The notes under the pieces were generated by a model. It saw only the letters and a program-made list of their open reading frames with translations, was not told the origin of the DNA and made no database searches. Below are positions 25,685 to 34,062 of a stretch of DNA of 49,266 nucleotides, piece after piece. The stretch is from JAWLEV01 sp041685915 (GTDB lineage: Bacteria; Chloroflexota; Anaerolineae; UBA1429). The position numbers and the translations under genes were made by a program. Every line of letters begins with the position of its first letter. Position 1 is the first letter of the stretch. Where the stretch lies: NCBI GenBank assembly GCA_041685915.1, contig JAWLEV010000009.1, positions 1 to 49,266 of the forward strand, in the 5' to 3' direction.

Positions 25685-25711
25685 TTAGCACTCTCTACGA
25701 TAGAGTGCCAG
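25685..25711 (-). promoter_or_regulatory. CIRCE operator (HrcA site) of groESL
   Basis: TTAGCACTC, nine bases, GAGTGCCAG. The left arm matches the CIRCE consensus exactly; the right arm (GAGTGCTAA expected) differs at two end positions. It begins right after the -10 box, over the inferred transcription start, as usual for HrcA repression. Confidence 0.9.
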
Positions 25712-25712
25712 A

Positions 25713-25741
25713 ATAATACTATATCCAGAATCGTTTGTCAA
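25713..25741 (-). promoter_or_regulatory. Promoter of groESL
   Basis: On the minus strand TTGACA (25741-25736), 17 bases, TATTAT (25718-25713), directly upstream of CIRCE. The leader to the groES start is about 150 bases and shows no other element I recognise. Confidence 0.85.
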
Positions 25742-25822
25742 AAACGGGCCATCTCTGAAGAAAAGACGTCAGCAGTCATCAATCGCAATTCAGATGGACA
25801 ATTTCCTTCATGGGTCCGGCTT

Positions 25823-25852
25823 TTGACATCCTCCTAGAGATCATGCTATAAA
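25823..25852 (+). promoter_or_regulatory. Promoter of the UroD-like gene
   Basis: TTGACA (25823-25828), 18 bases, TATAAA (25847-25852). The inferred start near 25859 excludes the ATG at 25853 as a start codon. Confidence 0.7.
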
Positions 25853-25879
25853 ATGGTTCCTGATAGGAGGTATTCGCCG

Positions 25880-26971
25880 ATGAGCATTTCTTTACACTTT
25901 ACTGCCCAAGACTGGGAACGCATCGAACGGGACTATAGCGCCTGGTGGGCCCATGAACTGGAACGTCCCCTGGTGCAGATCATGGACAAGCACCAGGGTC
26001 CCAACGTCCCGTATCCGGAAATACACAAATTTGCCAGCAACTATCCCTTAGATATGCCGGCAGAAGAGATCGTCCACAACATCTCCCTTCATCTAGAAGC
26101 GACGAGATACTACGGAGATGCCTTCCCCCGTTGGTGGGTGAACTTTGGTCCCGGTATCATCGCCGGATTCCTGGGCGCCGAAGTGCATAGCGTACCCGAG
26201 ACGGTCTGGTTTGAAGCACGGAACGTGCGCGAGGCATCGGACCTCACCTTCACTTACCGACCAAACAATCCCTGGTGGATACGCGTCCAGGAACTGACCC
26301 GCGCCGCCGTGGAAGCGTGGGAAGGTGAGGTCCAGGTCTCCCACACCGATCTGGGAGGGAACCTGGACATCATCGCCTCCTTTCGCACCACACAGAATCT
26401 CCTCTACGACCTGTACGACGCACCGGAGGAGATCGACCGCCTAGTACAAAAAGTGACACAACTGTGGCTGCGCTATTACGATAAACTGGACGCCATCATT
26501 CGACCGACCTGCAGAGGCACGACACCATGGGCTCCCATATGGTCCAAAGGGCGAACCTATATGCTGCAGTGCGACTTTGCCTACATGATCTCGCCCGAGA
26601 TGTTCAAGCGCTTTGTGATCCCAGACCTGACGATGTGCTGTGCGCATCTGGATCACGGTTTCTATCACCTGGACGGTGCGGGGCAAATCCGCCATCTAGA
26701 CTTGCTCATGGAGATGCCTCGCCTGCGCGGCATCCAGTGGATTCCTGGCGAGGGTGCGCCACCACCCCACGAGTGGCTGGATCTCCTGCAGCGCATCATC
26801 GCAGGGGGCAAATTATGTCAGCTCTACGTGACGGCGGAAGGCGCACGCACCATCGTTAAAAACCTGGGAGGCAAGGGTTTCCTCCTACACATTCGGGAAG
26901 AGATGACAGCCCACGAGGCCGCAGCGTTCCTCAAACTGCTGGCTAGGGAGGACGCGAACCGTACAGCATAA
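25880..26971 (+). CDS. Uroporphyrinogen decarboxylase superfamily protein (UroD-like methyltransferase type)
   Basis: 363 residues from the ATG at 25880, with GGAGG nine bases upstream. The fold markers of the UroD/corrinoid-methyltransferase superfamily are visible: VSHTDLGGNLDIIASFR mid-protein, DAPEEIDRLVQKVTQLW, CDFAYMISPEMFKRFVIPDL, YHLDGAGQIRHLD and IQWIPGEGAP. It differs from true HemE, which opens with a conserved R-rich motif (RQAGR) missing here. Members often act in demethylation or in unknown pathways. No corrinoid protein is adjacent. It is transcribed alone toward two unknown genes. Confidence 0.8.
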   Translation: MSISLHFTAQDWERIERDYSAWWAHELERPLVQIMDKHQGPNVPYPEIHKFASNYPLDMPAEEIVHNISLHLEATRYYGDAFPRWWVNFGPGIIAGFLGAEVHSVPETVWFEARNVREASDLTFTYRPNNPWWIRVQELTRAAVEAWEGEVQVSHTDLGGNLDIIASFRTTQNLLYDLYDAPEEIDRLVQKVTQLWLRYYDKLDAIIRPTCRGTTPWAPIWSKGRTYMLQCDFAYMISPEMFKRFVIPDLTMCCAHLDHGFYHLDGAGQIRHLDLLMEMPRLRGIQWIPGEGAPPPHEWLDLLQRIIAGGKLCQLYVTAEGARTIVKNLGGKGFLLHIREEMTAHEAAAFLKLLAREDANRTA

Positions 26972-27001
26972 GCCCTTTGCCCTTCCATCCAGCAAGGGGA
27001 T

Positions 27002-27334
27002 CTATTCTTTCAGAACCAGGGTCACGATCACACGCATACTGGCTCCTTGCGACAGCTCACCCCGCAGACAAAGCCAGTTACCAAAGTGGGTGACTTTGCA
27101 GAAATCTATCTCGGCTTCTGTCAAACGGAGCACCGTACCTTCGTCACACCAACGCATGCCATCGGGGGATATCTGCACATGAAGGCGCGTGCCAGCGACC
27201 GTTCCCTCGGATTCCAGTCGACGAACGAAAAAGATGGCTTCCGTAGCCCAGCCGCACTCGTAGGGTTCTGTGACAAAATCCCCTTCCCATAGGACATTCC
27301 GCTCCACAACGGCGGCGTAACTCTGGCGAATCAT
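27002..27334 (-). CDS. Small unknown protein translationally coupled to the DUF6772-like gene
   Basis: 110 residues. I choose the ATG at 27334 because it overlaps the upstream stop (ATGA) and has GGAG six bases before it; an ATG at 27346 is possible. The sequence is rich in aromatic and charged residues and looks beta-rich (FFVRRLESEGTVAGTRLHVQ; ISPDGMRWCDEGTVLRL), like a small discoidin-type or carbohydrate-binding fold, but I cannot place it in a family. No signal peptide. Partner of the preceding gene. Confidence 0.7.
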   Translation of the reverse strand: MIRQSYAAVVERNVLWEGDFVTEPYECGWATEAIFFVRRLESEGTVAGTRLHVQISPDGMRWCDEGTVLRLTEAEIDFCKVTHFGNWLCLRGELSQGASMRVIVTLVLKE

Positions 27335-28200
27335 GGCGAACTCCATTCTCCCGAAAGGCACACCGAATCCAGATAAAGAAAGGCGCGCTTGGCGACGTCC
27401 GTCTCCACCCAAAAGAGCACGTTCAGCATGGACCAAAGATTGGGCATGGCGGGCATGATCATGGGCTCCACCCCCTCGACGTCGTGGACGCGCTCATTAC
27501 ATTGTAGGGCTGTAATTTGCCGCGTATCAAGATCGACATCCACCCGCAGATAATGCCAGTTTTGCTTTGTAGCAATCTCGTTGTAGCACAGGGACTGCTT
27601 TCCCTCGGGCACATCCTCCCATCCCCTTGGGGCCAGATGAAAATGGGAGCGGGTTTCTCCACTATCCCCAATCTCACGTAGAGGCTCCCGCTGGCCCTTG
27701 AACTGCCACTTTTCCTGTGCCTCATCCTCCATGGCGTTGAGGTAGCGTAAATGGGGCATCCAACGCTTCTCCTGATCCTGGATATCAAAAAGCACGCCCA
27801 CAGACCGTACGTCCTTGCTGGAAAGCGTCATCTTTGTAGCCTCGGGCTTGAAGGTGAAAAAGGATTCCAAACGAACGGGCCCCCGATGACGCCACGTGAC
27901 GCGTTTGAGACTGGCCGCAATATGCCCCCGCTGAGGCCGCGTGGCCAGTTTAAGAGCGTAGGTACCCGCCATAGAGCCCGCCGTACCCGTGTCCCACATG
28001 GTGGCGCTGCTCAGCATGGGCGGACGGAGATCCGCATAGGCCGGCAGCATGCTGTCGAGGCTAACCTCATAGTTACCGATCAGCTCGGACCAACCCTGCA
28101 ATCCGCGATCAAAGTCGTCGTAAAGGATTATTCGAGGTAAAGGATCAAACCTGCTCAACGCAGGATCGGCGTCAAGCAGGGAACGTCTCACATCATGCAT
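27331..28200 (-). CDS. DUF6772-like protein
   Basis: 289 residues from the ATG at 28200, with GGGAGGG six bases upstream. Features recalled from the DUF6772 family (from memory, to be checked) are ILYDDFDRGLQGWSELIGNY near the front, SSATMWDTGTAGSMAGTYAL, KLATRPQRGHIAASLKRVTW and MPAMPNLWSMLNVLFWVETD. It looks like a two-layer beta-sandwich, perhaps carbohydrate-related, with no signal peptide. It overlaps the next small gene by four bases. Confidence 0.75.
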   Translation of the reverse strand: MHDVRRSLLDADPALSRFDPLPRIILYDDFDRGLQGWSELIGNYEVSLDSMLPAYADLRPPMLSSATMWDTGTAGSMAGTYALKLATRPQRGHIAASLKRVTWRHRGPVRLESFFTFKPEATKMTLSSKDVRSVGVLFDIQDQEKRWMPHLRYLNAMEDEAQEKWQFKGQREPLREIGDSGETRSHFHLAPRGWEDVPEGKQSLCYNEIATKQNWHYLRVDVDLDTRQITALQCNERVHDVEGVEPMIMPAMPNLWSMLNVLFWVETDVAKRAFLYLDSVCLSGEWSSP

Positions 28201-28263
28201 GTAGAACCCTCCCGCCTGCAAGTGGTTCAAATAGGAAAAAGATTTGCTCAAAACTGCTGACGC

Positions 28264-29229
28264 CTACTCGCCGACGCCAGAATCCATGTACAGGTATTGC
28301 AGGGTTGGCCTGTCGTACTGCACAATCTCGCGGTATAGGGCCACCTCCGACGGTGTCTCAAGACGGGCCAGAGCACCCGATAAAAGATCAAAGAAGGAGG
28401 GTTCACTTTCCAGATGCAGGATCTCGGGTTCTCCCCTGACGCCACCCAGTTCGGCAGCCTTGTCGATGGCGTCTTTCAGATCGCCCGTGGCATCCACAAA
28501 CCCCAATTCCACGGCCCGCTTGCCGCTAAAGATACGCCCGTCGGCATAGTTTCTCACATGGTCCGCCGATAGATCCCGTCCCTCCACCACGGTCTGGACA
28601 AAATCGTCATAGGCCTCGTCGATAAAGGACTGCAAGAGTTCTCGTTCCCGTTCCTCCAGCGAGCGGTGCCAACTCCCCTGATCCTTAAGGGGACCACTCT
28701 TGATCACCTCCATCGTGATGCCAAGTTTTTCTGCCAACTCCTCGGCGTTAACGAAACTGAGTATCACCCCGATACTGCCCGTTATGGTCGCCGGATGCGC
28801 AAAAATATACTGGGCGCCACACGAGATATAGTATCCACCAGAAGCTGCCGTATCTCCCATGCTTACGACAATGGGCTTGGGACACTCGGTCAAGGCCTTA
28901 TAGATGGATGCGCTGGCCACGACCCCGCCCCCAGGACTATTGACATCCAGCACGATGGCCGCCACACGGGGATCCTCTGCTGCCTCTTCCACGCGATCCA
29001 CGAGGCTTCTAGAATAAACCACGCCCCGCTCTCCAAACCCCCCCGGGGCCTCGCCGCTGACGATGGTGCCATGAGCCTTGATAACAGCCACGGTACCCCT
29101 GGGCGCCCAAAACCCCCCTTCTGAAGAACCGACCATAAGCAGAGACAAGAGCGCCATTCCACCACAACTCAAAACCACCACCAGACCAATGATGGCCACG
29201 ATCCAGGGCCACGTCCTCTTTTTATCCAT
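28264..29229 (-). CDS. sppA: Signal peptide peptidase SppA (S49 family)
   Basis: 321 residues. An N-terminal membrane helix (about 8-32) anchors the protein. The catalytic region shows VAAIVLDVNSPGGGVVASA, the Ser in MGDTAASGGYYISCGA, and the Lys in KSGPLKDQGS. SppA degrades leftover signal peptides and other membrane peptides. The length fits the short form with one S49 domain. AAAGGA lies eight bases before the ATG. The DUF6772-like gene starts 64 bases downstream, so co-transcription is likely. Confidence 0.93.
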   Translation of the reverse strand: MDKKRTWPWIVAIIGLVVVLSCGGMALLSLLMVGSSEGGFWAPRGTVAVIKAHGTIVSGEAPGGFGERGVVYSRSLVDRVEEAAEDPRVAAIVLDVNSPGGGVVASASIYKALTECPKPIVVSMGDTAASGGYYISCGAQYIFAHPATITGSIGVILSFVNAEELAEKLGITMEVIKSGPLKDQGSWHRSLEERERELLQSFIDEAYDDFVQTVVEGRDLSADHVRNYADGRIFSGKRAVELGFVDATGDLKDAIDKAAELGGVRGEPEILHLESEPSFFDLLSGALARLETPSEVALYREIVQYDRPTLQYLYMDSGVGE

Positions 29230-29274
29230 CTAGCACATCCTTTCAAGGTATGTCGACACTGTCACTACACGATA

Positions 29275-30174
29275 CTACTCCAGCAAATCTCTCACAAAAA
29301 TGGGGTTGGTCCAGGCCACGTTCCCGGCTGCATCCAGACATTCGACACGCAGGTAAAGCTGCTCCTCACGCACGGGATAGCTGGCACTTTCCAGCACTCC
29401 ATCCCCCTCAGCCTCGAAGCGGTGCCCCTTGCTCCTAAACGCATAAAAGGTCACACTCTGGCAGGGACTGCAATCCACATGTAAAAGCAGTTCCTCTTCT
29501 CTCTCCAGCAGCCGCAGATCCTCTATGATGGGTCCCATGGAAGCATAGAAATGCCCTTCACCTATCGCCTTCAATATGCTCTCCTCATCAAATTGGTCAC
29601 AACGCACCATAAGGAATCCCTTCCCCGCCGCATCATGCTTCCAATGGGTGTCATCGACGGCCAAACCCGTCAGATGAGCCCCTTGGGCCAGCAACTCGTC
29701 CCAGTGCACGCGGGAGTGTCCCAGACCGGTCGTTTTTTCGCAGACAGAGTTGAACACCTCAATTCCCAGGATACCCTCGACAGCCGCGATCTCGGCTGAC
29801 GTCTGTCCCGTCCAGTATGGATGCGCCATAAAGGCGAGTCCCCCTGCAGTGCGGATACTGTCAGTGACCCATTGCACCGCGTCTCCGCCCTCCTGATCTG
29901 GCAGCGTCTCCAACCCCAAAGCAAGGATATGATACCCTGCCCCATCCACCTCCGTACCCGTGATCGTGACAAAATCATCGTCTATGACTTTTCCGGGTGT
30001 CAGCACCCAATGGTCGGTTATGGCCAGAAAATCATATCCTTGCTGACGATACCAATCGATGGCCTGCTGCGGAGAAAAACGGCCATCGGATTGGGTGGTG
30101 TGCGTGTGAACGTTCCCCTTGAACCATCGTCCGGACAGAGAAAAGGGCGAAAGACGAGCTATGGTATTTGTCAT
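29275..30174 (-). CDS. PHP-domain metal-dependent phosphoesterase (CehA/McbA-type)
   Basis: 299 residues, with GAGGAG seven bases before the ATG. The PHP metal motifs are HTHTTQSDGRFSP (about 22-34), FLAITDHW, and the late VDDTHWKHD. The family hydrolyses phosphoesters with a trinuclear metal site; the C-terminal about 80 residues form a beta domain (YLRVECLDAAGNVAWTNPIF) typical of the CehA-like subgroup. The substrate is unknown. It is divergent from pckA, and the 211-base gap shows no confident promoter. Confidence 0.88.
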   Translation of the reverse strand: MTNTIARLSPFSLSGRWFKGNVHTHTTQSDGRFSPQQAIDWYRQQGYDFLAITDHWVLTPGKVIDDDFVTITGTEVDGAGYHILALGLETLPDQEGGDAVQWVTDSIRTAGGLAFMAHPYWTGQTSAEIAAVEGILGIEVFNSVCEKTTGLGHSRVHWDELLAQGAHLTGLAVDDTHWKHDAAGKGFLMVRCDQFDEESILKAIGEGHFYASMGPIIEDLRLLEREEELLLHVDCSPCQSVTFYAFRSKGHRFEAEGDGVLESASYPVREEQLYLRVECLDAAGNVAWTNPIFVRDLLE

Positions 30175-30385
30175 GCGAAAACTCCTCGATAATGAATGAT
30201 GTCCTCATTGTAGCCAGGGAAGCAGGCAGGGTCAAAGAGGTACCCTTGATTTTGACCATAACCCCTTTTGCTATATCATCGTCATCAAAAGTGAGGATCG
30301 CTGTTTCATAGAATGACGATATACAGCCTAAAGAGAAAAAGTTTGATATTTCCAAGCAACTGACAGGAGAAAAAGGAACCGCAGG

Positions 30386-32038
30386 ATGAGTACACACGTC
30401 TTCCAACAAAAAGTGACCGCATCATTGAAAGGTCATCCCGATGTGGCCCTGAACCCCTCGCGAGAGACCATGATTCGGGCCGCCGTGGATAACGGGGAAG
30501 CGCTGGTCTCAGCGAATGGCGCCTTGGCCACCTGGACGCCCTCCGAATCGACAGGACGCAGCCCCAAGGACACCTACATCATCGCCCATCCAGAGACCAA
30601 AGAGACTATTGACTGGGGCTCCCCAAACAATATTCCCCTGGATCCTGAGACGTTTGATATGCTGTTGGAAGATGCCCTTGAGACACTGTCTCTGAAGGAG
30701 CACCTCTACATAACAGATCGCGTCATCGGGGCAGACAGTAGCTATGCACTGCCTGTGCGCACTATTACGGACTATGCTCTGACAGCTCTCCTCACAGACA
30801 ATATGTTCCGTCCCGTACCACCAGATATACAACGTAGCGTTTTTGCCGGGCGGGACTTTATCATTCTCGTCTGCCCTTACGACAAGTTGGACGCCGAAAA
30901 GTATAAAGGACGACTACGTGAGCTACCCAGCGGCGAGACCTCAAACATGGCGGTAGCCATGGACTTTGATCGCATGACGGCCGTCATCTATGGCTCGGCC
31001 TACGGCGGCAGTGTGAAAAAGACCCTCTTTACGGTCATGAACTATATTCTGACCGACGAGGACATTCTACCCCTTCACTGCTCGGCCAACGAGGGCCCCG
31101 ACGGAGACTGCGCTCTGTTACTGGGCCTCTCGGGCACGGGCAAGACGACCCTATCAGCCGACCCCCAGCGGGCTCTGTTGGGAGACGATGAGCACGGTTG
31201 GAGTTCGAACGGTATAGCGAACTTTGAGTATGGTTGTTACGCCAAGCTCATCAATCTGAGCCCCGAGAAGGAACCCGAGATCTATCGTGCCGTATTCCAC
31301 GAGGCGCATTATCTGGAGCATGGCGCCATCGTAGAGAACGCCATGATGTATCCCGACGGAACGTTCGATCTGGATGATGATCGCCTCACGCCTAACTCCA
31401 GGGCTTCCTATCCCCTCGACTTTTTGAGCAACGTCAAAGAGGATTCCACCAGCGGTCATCCGCAGACCGTCCTTTTCCTGACTGCCGACGCCAATGGCGT
31501 GCTCCCTCCGATCGCCAGGCTGACATCAGAGCAGGCCATGCTCTGGTTCCTTATGGGCTATACCAGCAAGCTGGCGGGAACGGAGACAGGTATTGTCGAT
31601 CCCGTATCCACCTTTTCGCGGTTCTTTGCCGAACCTTTTATGCCCCGTAATCCCGACGTCTATGCCCGCATGCTGGGCAAGACGATGGACAGACACGGAA
31701 CTCAGGTCTACCTCGTGAATACGGGATGGAGCGGGGGACCTTTTGGAATCGGAAAGCGCATGGACATCAGCCTAACCCGCACCATCGTGGATGCCGCCCT
31801 GAGTGGACGTCTCATAGACGCAGAATACATCGAGGAGGAGACCTTTCACGTCATGATCCCCAAGAAAATTCCCGGCGTTCCCTCTGACATCCTTTATCCC
31901 AGAAGCACGTGGAAGGATAAAGAGGCGTATGACAAACGAGCCAGAGCGCTGGCCCAGGACTTTTCCGATCATTTTGACAGGGCGTATGGGGACAAGAATA
32001 TAGATCCAAGAGTAAAAGCCCAGTGCCCGGGCAAATAG
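30386..32038 (+). CDS. pckA: Phosphoenolpyruvate carboxykinase (ATP)
   Basis: 550 residues, family length, with AAGGA eight bases before the ATG. Substrate and metal motifs follow the ATP-type enzyme: RSPKDTYIIAHP, GSAYGGSVKKTLFTVMNYIL, LPLHCSANEG, the P-loop GLSGTGKTT (247-255) and LLGDDEHGWSSNGIANFEYG with metal-binding Asp. It interconverts oxaloacetate and PEP with ATP/ADP, the entry of gluconeogenesis. The S4 gene follows by 92 bases. Confidence 0.97.
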   Translation: MSTHVFQQKVTASLKGHPDVALNPSRETMIRAAVDNGEALVSANGALATWTPSESTGRSPKDTYIIAHPETKETIDWGSPNNIPLDPETFDMLLEDALETLSLKEHLYITDRVIGADSSYALPVRTITDYALTALLTDNMFRPVPPDIQRSVFAGRDFIILVCPYDKLDAEKYKGRLRELPSGETSNMAVAMDFDRMTAVIYGSAYGGSVKKTLFTVMNYILTDEDILPLHCSANEGPDGDCALLLGLSGTGKTTLSADPQRALLGDDEHGWSSNGIANFEYGCYAKLINLSPEKEPEIYRAVFHEAHYLEHGAIVENAMMYPDGTFDLDDDRLTPNSRASYPLDFLSNVKEDSTSGHPQTVLFLTADANGVLPPIARLTSEQAMLWFLMGYTSKLAGTETGIVDPVSTFSRFFAEPFMPRNPDVYARMLGKTMDRHGTQVYLVNTGWSGGPFGIGKRMDISLTRTIVDAALSGRLIDAEYIEEETFHVMIPKKIPGVPSDILYPRSTWKDKEAYDKRARALAQDFSDHFDRAYGDKNIDPRVKAQCPGK

Positions 32039-32130
32039 TAATTCAAGGTCACAAGAACAAGAGCATGGGGAGCGCGTCCTCTCCACCTGCACAGCTACAA
32101 TGGACACCAACCTCTCGAAAGGAGCCAAGA

Positions 32131-32340
32131 ATGTCCGAAAACAAAGAACAGGAACAGACCATTCGTCTGGATCAATTCATGAAACTGTGTGGGTTGGCCA
32201 TGTCCGGAGGCCAGGCCAAGCATCTAATCCAGGGAGGATACGTTTTCGTCAACGGAGAACTGGAAACACACCGCAGCAAAAAGCTGCAACCGGGAGACAA
32301 GGTGACGCTGGGAGACCACACAGCCACTGTCGAGCTGTAA
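32131..32340 (+). CDS. S4-domain RNA-binding protein (YaaA/RlbA-type)
   Basis: 69 residues from the ATG at 32131 with AAAGGAG six bases upstream. A single S4 fold: IRLDQFMKLCGLAMSGGQAK, HLIQGGYVFVNGELETH, then KLQPGDKVTLGD. Small S4 proteins of this kind bind structured RNA and are often near recF or in translation contexts. Here it trails pckA, possibly in one transcript. Confidence 0.88.
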   Translation: MSENKEQEQTIRLDQFMKLCGLAMSGGQAKHLIQGGYVFVNGELETHRSKKLQPGDKVTLGDHTATVEL

Positions 32341-32374
32341 GCAACCTACGCGAACGGCTCAGGCCGCCTGCCGA

Positions 32375-32815
32375 TCATAGTTCCAGCTTCATGCGCATAC
32401 GCTCGCCCCGATCATCGACGGCCTCGAACCCCAGGTGCCTATAGAGGCTCACGGCCCTGGTGTTCGACTTGGTCACGTTCAGCGTGATATGGGGACAACC
32501 TTTCTCTTGACACAGGGATATGGCGTCTTCCATGATTGTCCGTCCTATTCCTCGCCCCCAACGGGCTCGCTTCACCTGAATGTGTCGCACGTGACCCCCA
32601 TGAGAGGGCGTCCGCAGGTCGAGCCACAGCCAACCGACCGGTTCGTCGTCGATCTCATAAACATAGACCTCCTCGCGACGGGCAGCGTCGTGAAGCGAGC
32701 GTCGAAAGGCTTTGTCATTAAATTCTAGCGTGGGAAAGTTTATCTCCCAGCTAAGGCGCTGCATATTCAACAGCGCTTCATAATCACGCTCGATATCCAG
32801 TGCTCGACGTTCCAT
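32375..32815 (-). CDS. GNAT family N-acetyltransferase
   Basis: 146 residues from the ATG at 32815 (AGGAG five bases upstream). Acetyl-CoA motif A is HIQVKRARWGRGIGRTIMED (about 81-100), followed by ITLNVTKSNTRAVSLYRHLGFE, the standard C-terminal GNAT pattern. The substrate is unknown. It lies immediately downstream of the decayed enolase-superfamily gene, whose stop is nine bases away. Confidence 0.9.
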   Translation of the reverse strand: MERRALDIERDYEALLNMQRLSWEINFPTLEFNDKAFRRSLHDAARREEVYVYEIDDEPVGWLWLDLRTPSHGGHVRHIQVKRARWGRGIGRTIMEDAISLCQEKGCPHITLNVTKSNTRAVSLYRHLGFEAVDDRGERMRMKLEL

Positions 32816-32823
32816 CACCACTC

Positions 32824-33210
32824 CTAAACAAAGAGCCCAATCCCGGGCGCAGATGCTCCCTTGCCGCCTCGCCGGTCAGTTCCACGCCCAGTCCGGGACC
32901 GTCACTGAGGATGATGTATCCATCTTGAATGAAGGGCGGATCGGCCAGAACCAAATCGTGCCAGTGAGGGCGTTCCAACCAATGCCTGAGCGATGCCCAC
33001 GCTCGAACGGATATCATAGCGCCCGTGCAGGTCCACGTCCTCCCTGACGGCTGCCACTTTTTCAGTCATATCCTCCAGTTCTGCGCTATTGACCGTGTGA
33101 TTGAACGCATCGTATTCTTTTGGACTTGGTCGTCCAGATCGAATTTGATGGCCGTAAATCCGACATATTCTCCCCACTTTTCCAGCTGCAATAGCGCCAT
33201 CCTAACACAG
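32824..33210 (-). pseudogene. Decayed enolase-superfamily (mandelate racemase) gene
   Basis: On the minus strand the pieces of an enolase-superfamily protein appear in different frames: EKWGEYVGFTAIKFDLDD, then after a shift EYDAFNHTVNSAELEDMTEK and VDLHGRYDIRSSVGIAQAL, then after another shift and a large internal loss LADPPFIQDGYIILSDGPGL and GVELTGEAAREHL. The N-terminal third and the centre with the metal-binding Glu residues are missing. It differs from the two intact paralogues at 38-40 kb, so it is not a recent copy of them. No frame spans it. Confidence 0.85.
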
Positions 33211-33234
33211 GGGAAACAAAGCGTCAAAAAGCCT

Positions 33235-34062
33235 CTAGCGTAACCAGCGCTCCTCCAGGTCGTCCAGAAAACCGCTCTCCTGCCACGCTTCGATCGCCTC
33301 GTCGACCTCCCTGATAAGCACGGGAGAATCCGCGCGGGCAGCTATGACAAAGGGCGCACTGGTGAGAGGAGGCTCCACGATACGCAAGGCCTCTCCCCGT
33401 ACATGTTCATACGCCGTCACCCGATCACAGATCAGAACATCCACATCTCCCTCTTGTAAAAGGGAAAATATCTCCCCTGCCTGGCGGCCCGTAACAATCT
33501 CGGCAGACAGCCCTTGATCCCGCGTCAGCTGAAGGAGCAGCTGATGCGCCTCCGCACCCAACTCCACGGCGACGCGTTTCCCCTCAACGTCCTCCACCGC
33601 ACGGATGGCAGCCTTTTCCTGAGGAATAACCAGTACCTGACCGGCGTTAAAATAGGAGTCGCTATAAAGGATATCCTCGGTCAGGGTGCGGTCATGGGGC
33701 AAGGCGGAGATGAGAAGATCGACCTTTTCGGCACAAAGCGCATCATACAGCCCGTCAAAGTGAATATCAGAAAAATGGACCTCCACACCCCATCGACGGG
33801 CCAGCTCGCGGCCCAGATCCACATCATACCCCACAAAATCTCCCTCGTCGTCGATCCACTCAAAGGGGGGATAACTGGCATCCATCCCCACACGCAGCAC
33901 CCCCTCTTCCTGGATGCGTTGCCAGGTACTGTCTCGCCTTCCCATCCCCCATTCTGAACGCCCGACATTGAGCAGCAGGAGAACCAGCAGTAAAGGCAGT
34001 ACAAGCCAGACCCACTTTAATATGTCTGACACTTCCCTCTCCCTTTTGTCGTCGCGGCTCAT
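33235..34062 (-). CDS. Membrane-anchored family-3 solute-binding protein
   Basis: 275 residues. One N-terminal membrane helix (about 15-35, WVWLVLPLLLVLLLLNVG) without lipobox is followed by a periplasmic-binding fold: VLRVGMDASYPPFEWIDDEG, GYDVDLGRELARRWGVEV, DGLYDALCAEKVDLLISALP and VDVLICDRVTAYEHV. The family binds amino acids or related small polar ligands. No permease or ATPase gene is near, so a sensing role is possible. Its ATG overlaps the stop of the GH-like gene (ATGA), so the two are co-translated. Confidence 0.9.
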   Translation of the reverse strand: MSRDDKREREVSDILKWVWLVLPLLLVLLLLNVGRSEWGMGRRDSTWQRIQEEGVLRVGMDASYPPFEWIDDEGDFVGYDVDLGRELARRWGVEVHFSDIHFDGLYDALCAEKVDLLISALPHDRTLTEDILYSDSYFNAGQVLVIPQEKAAIRAVEDVEGKRVAVELGAEAHQLLLQLTRDQGLSAEIVTGRQAGEIFSLLQEGDVDVLICDRVTAYEHVRGEALRIVEPPLTSAPFVIAARADSPVLIREVDEAIEAWQESGFLDDLEERWLR

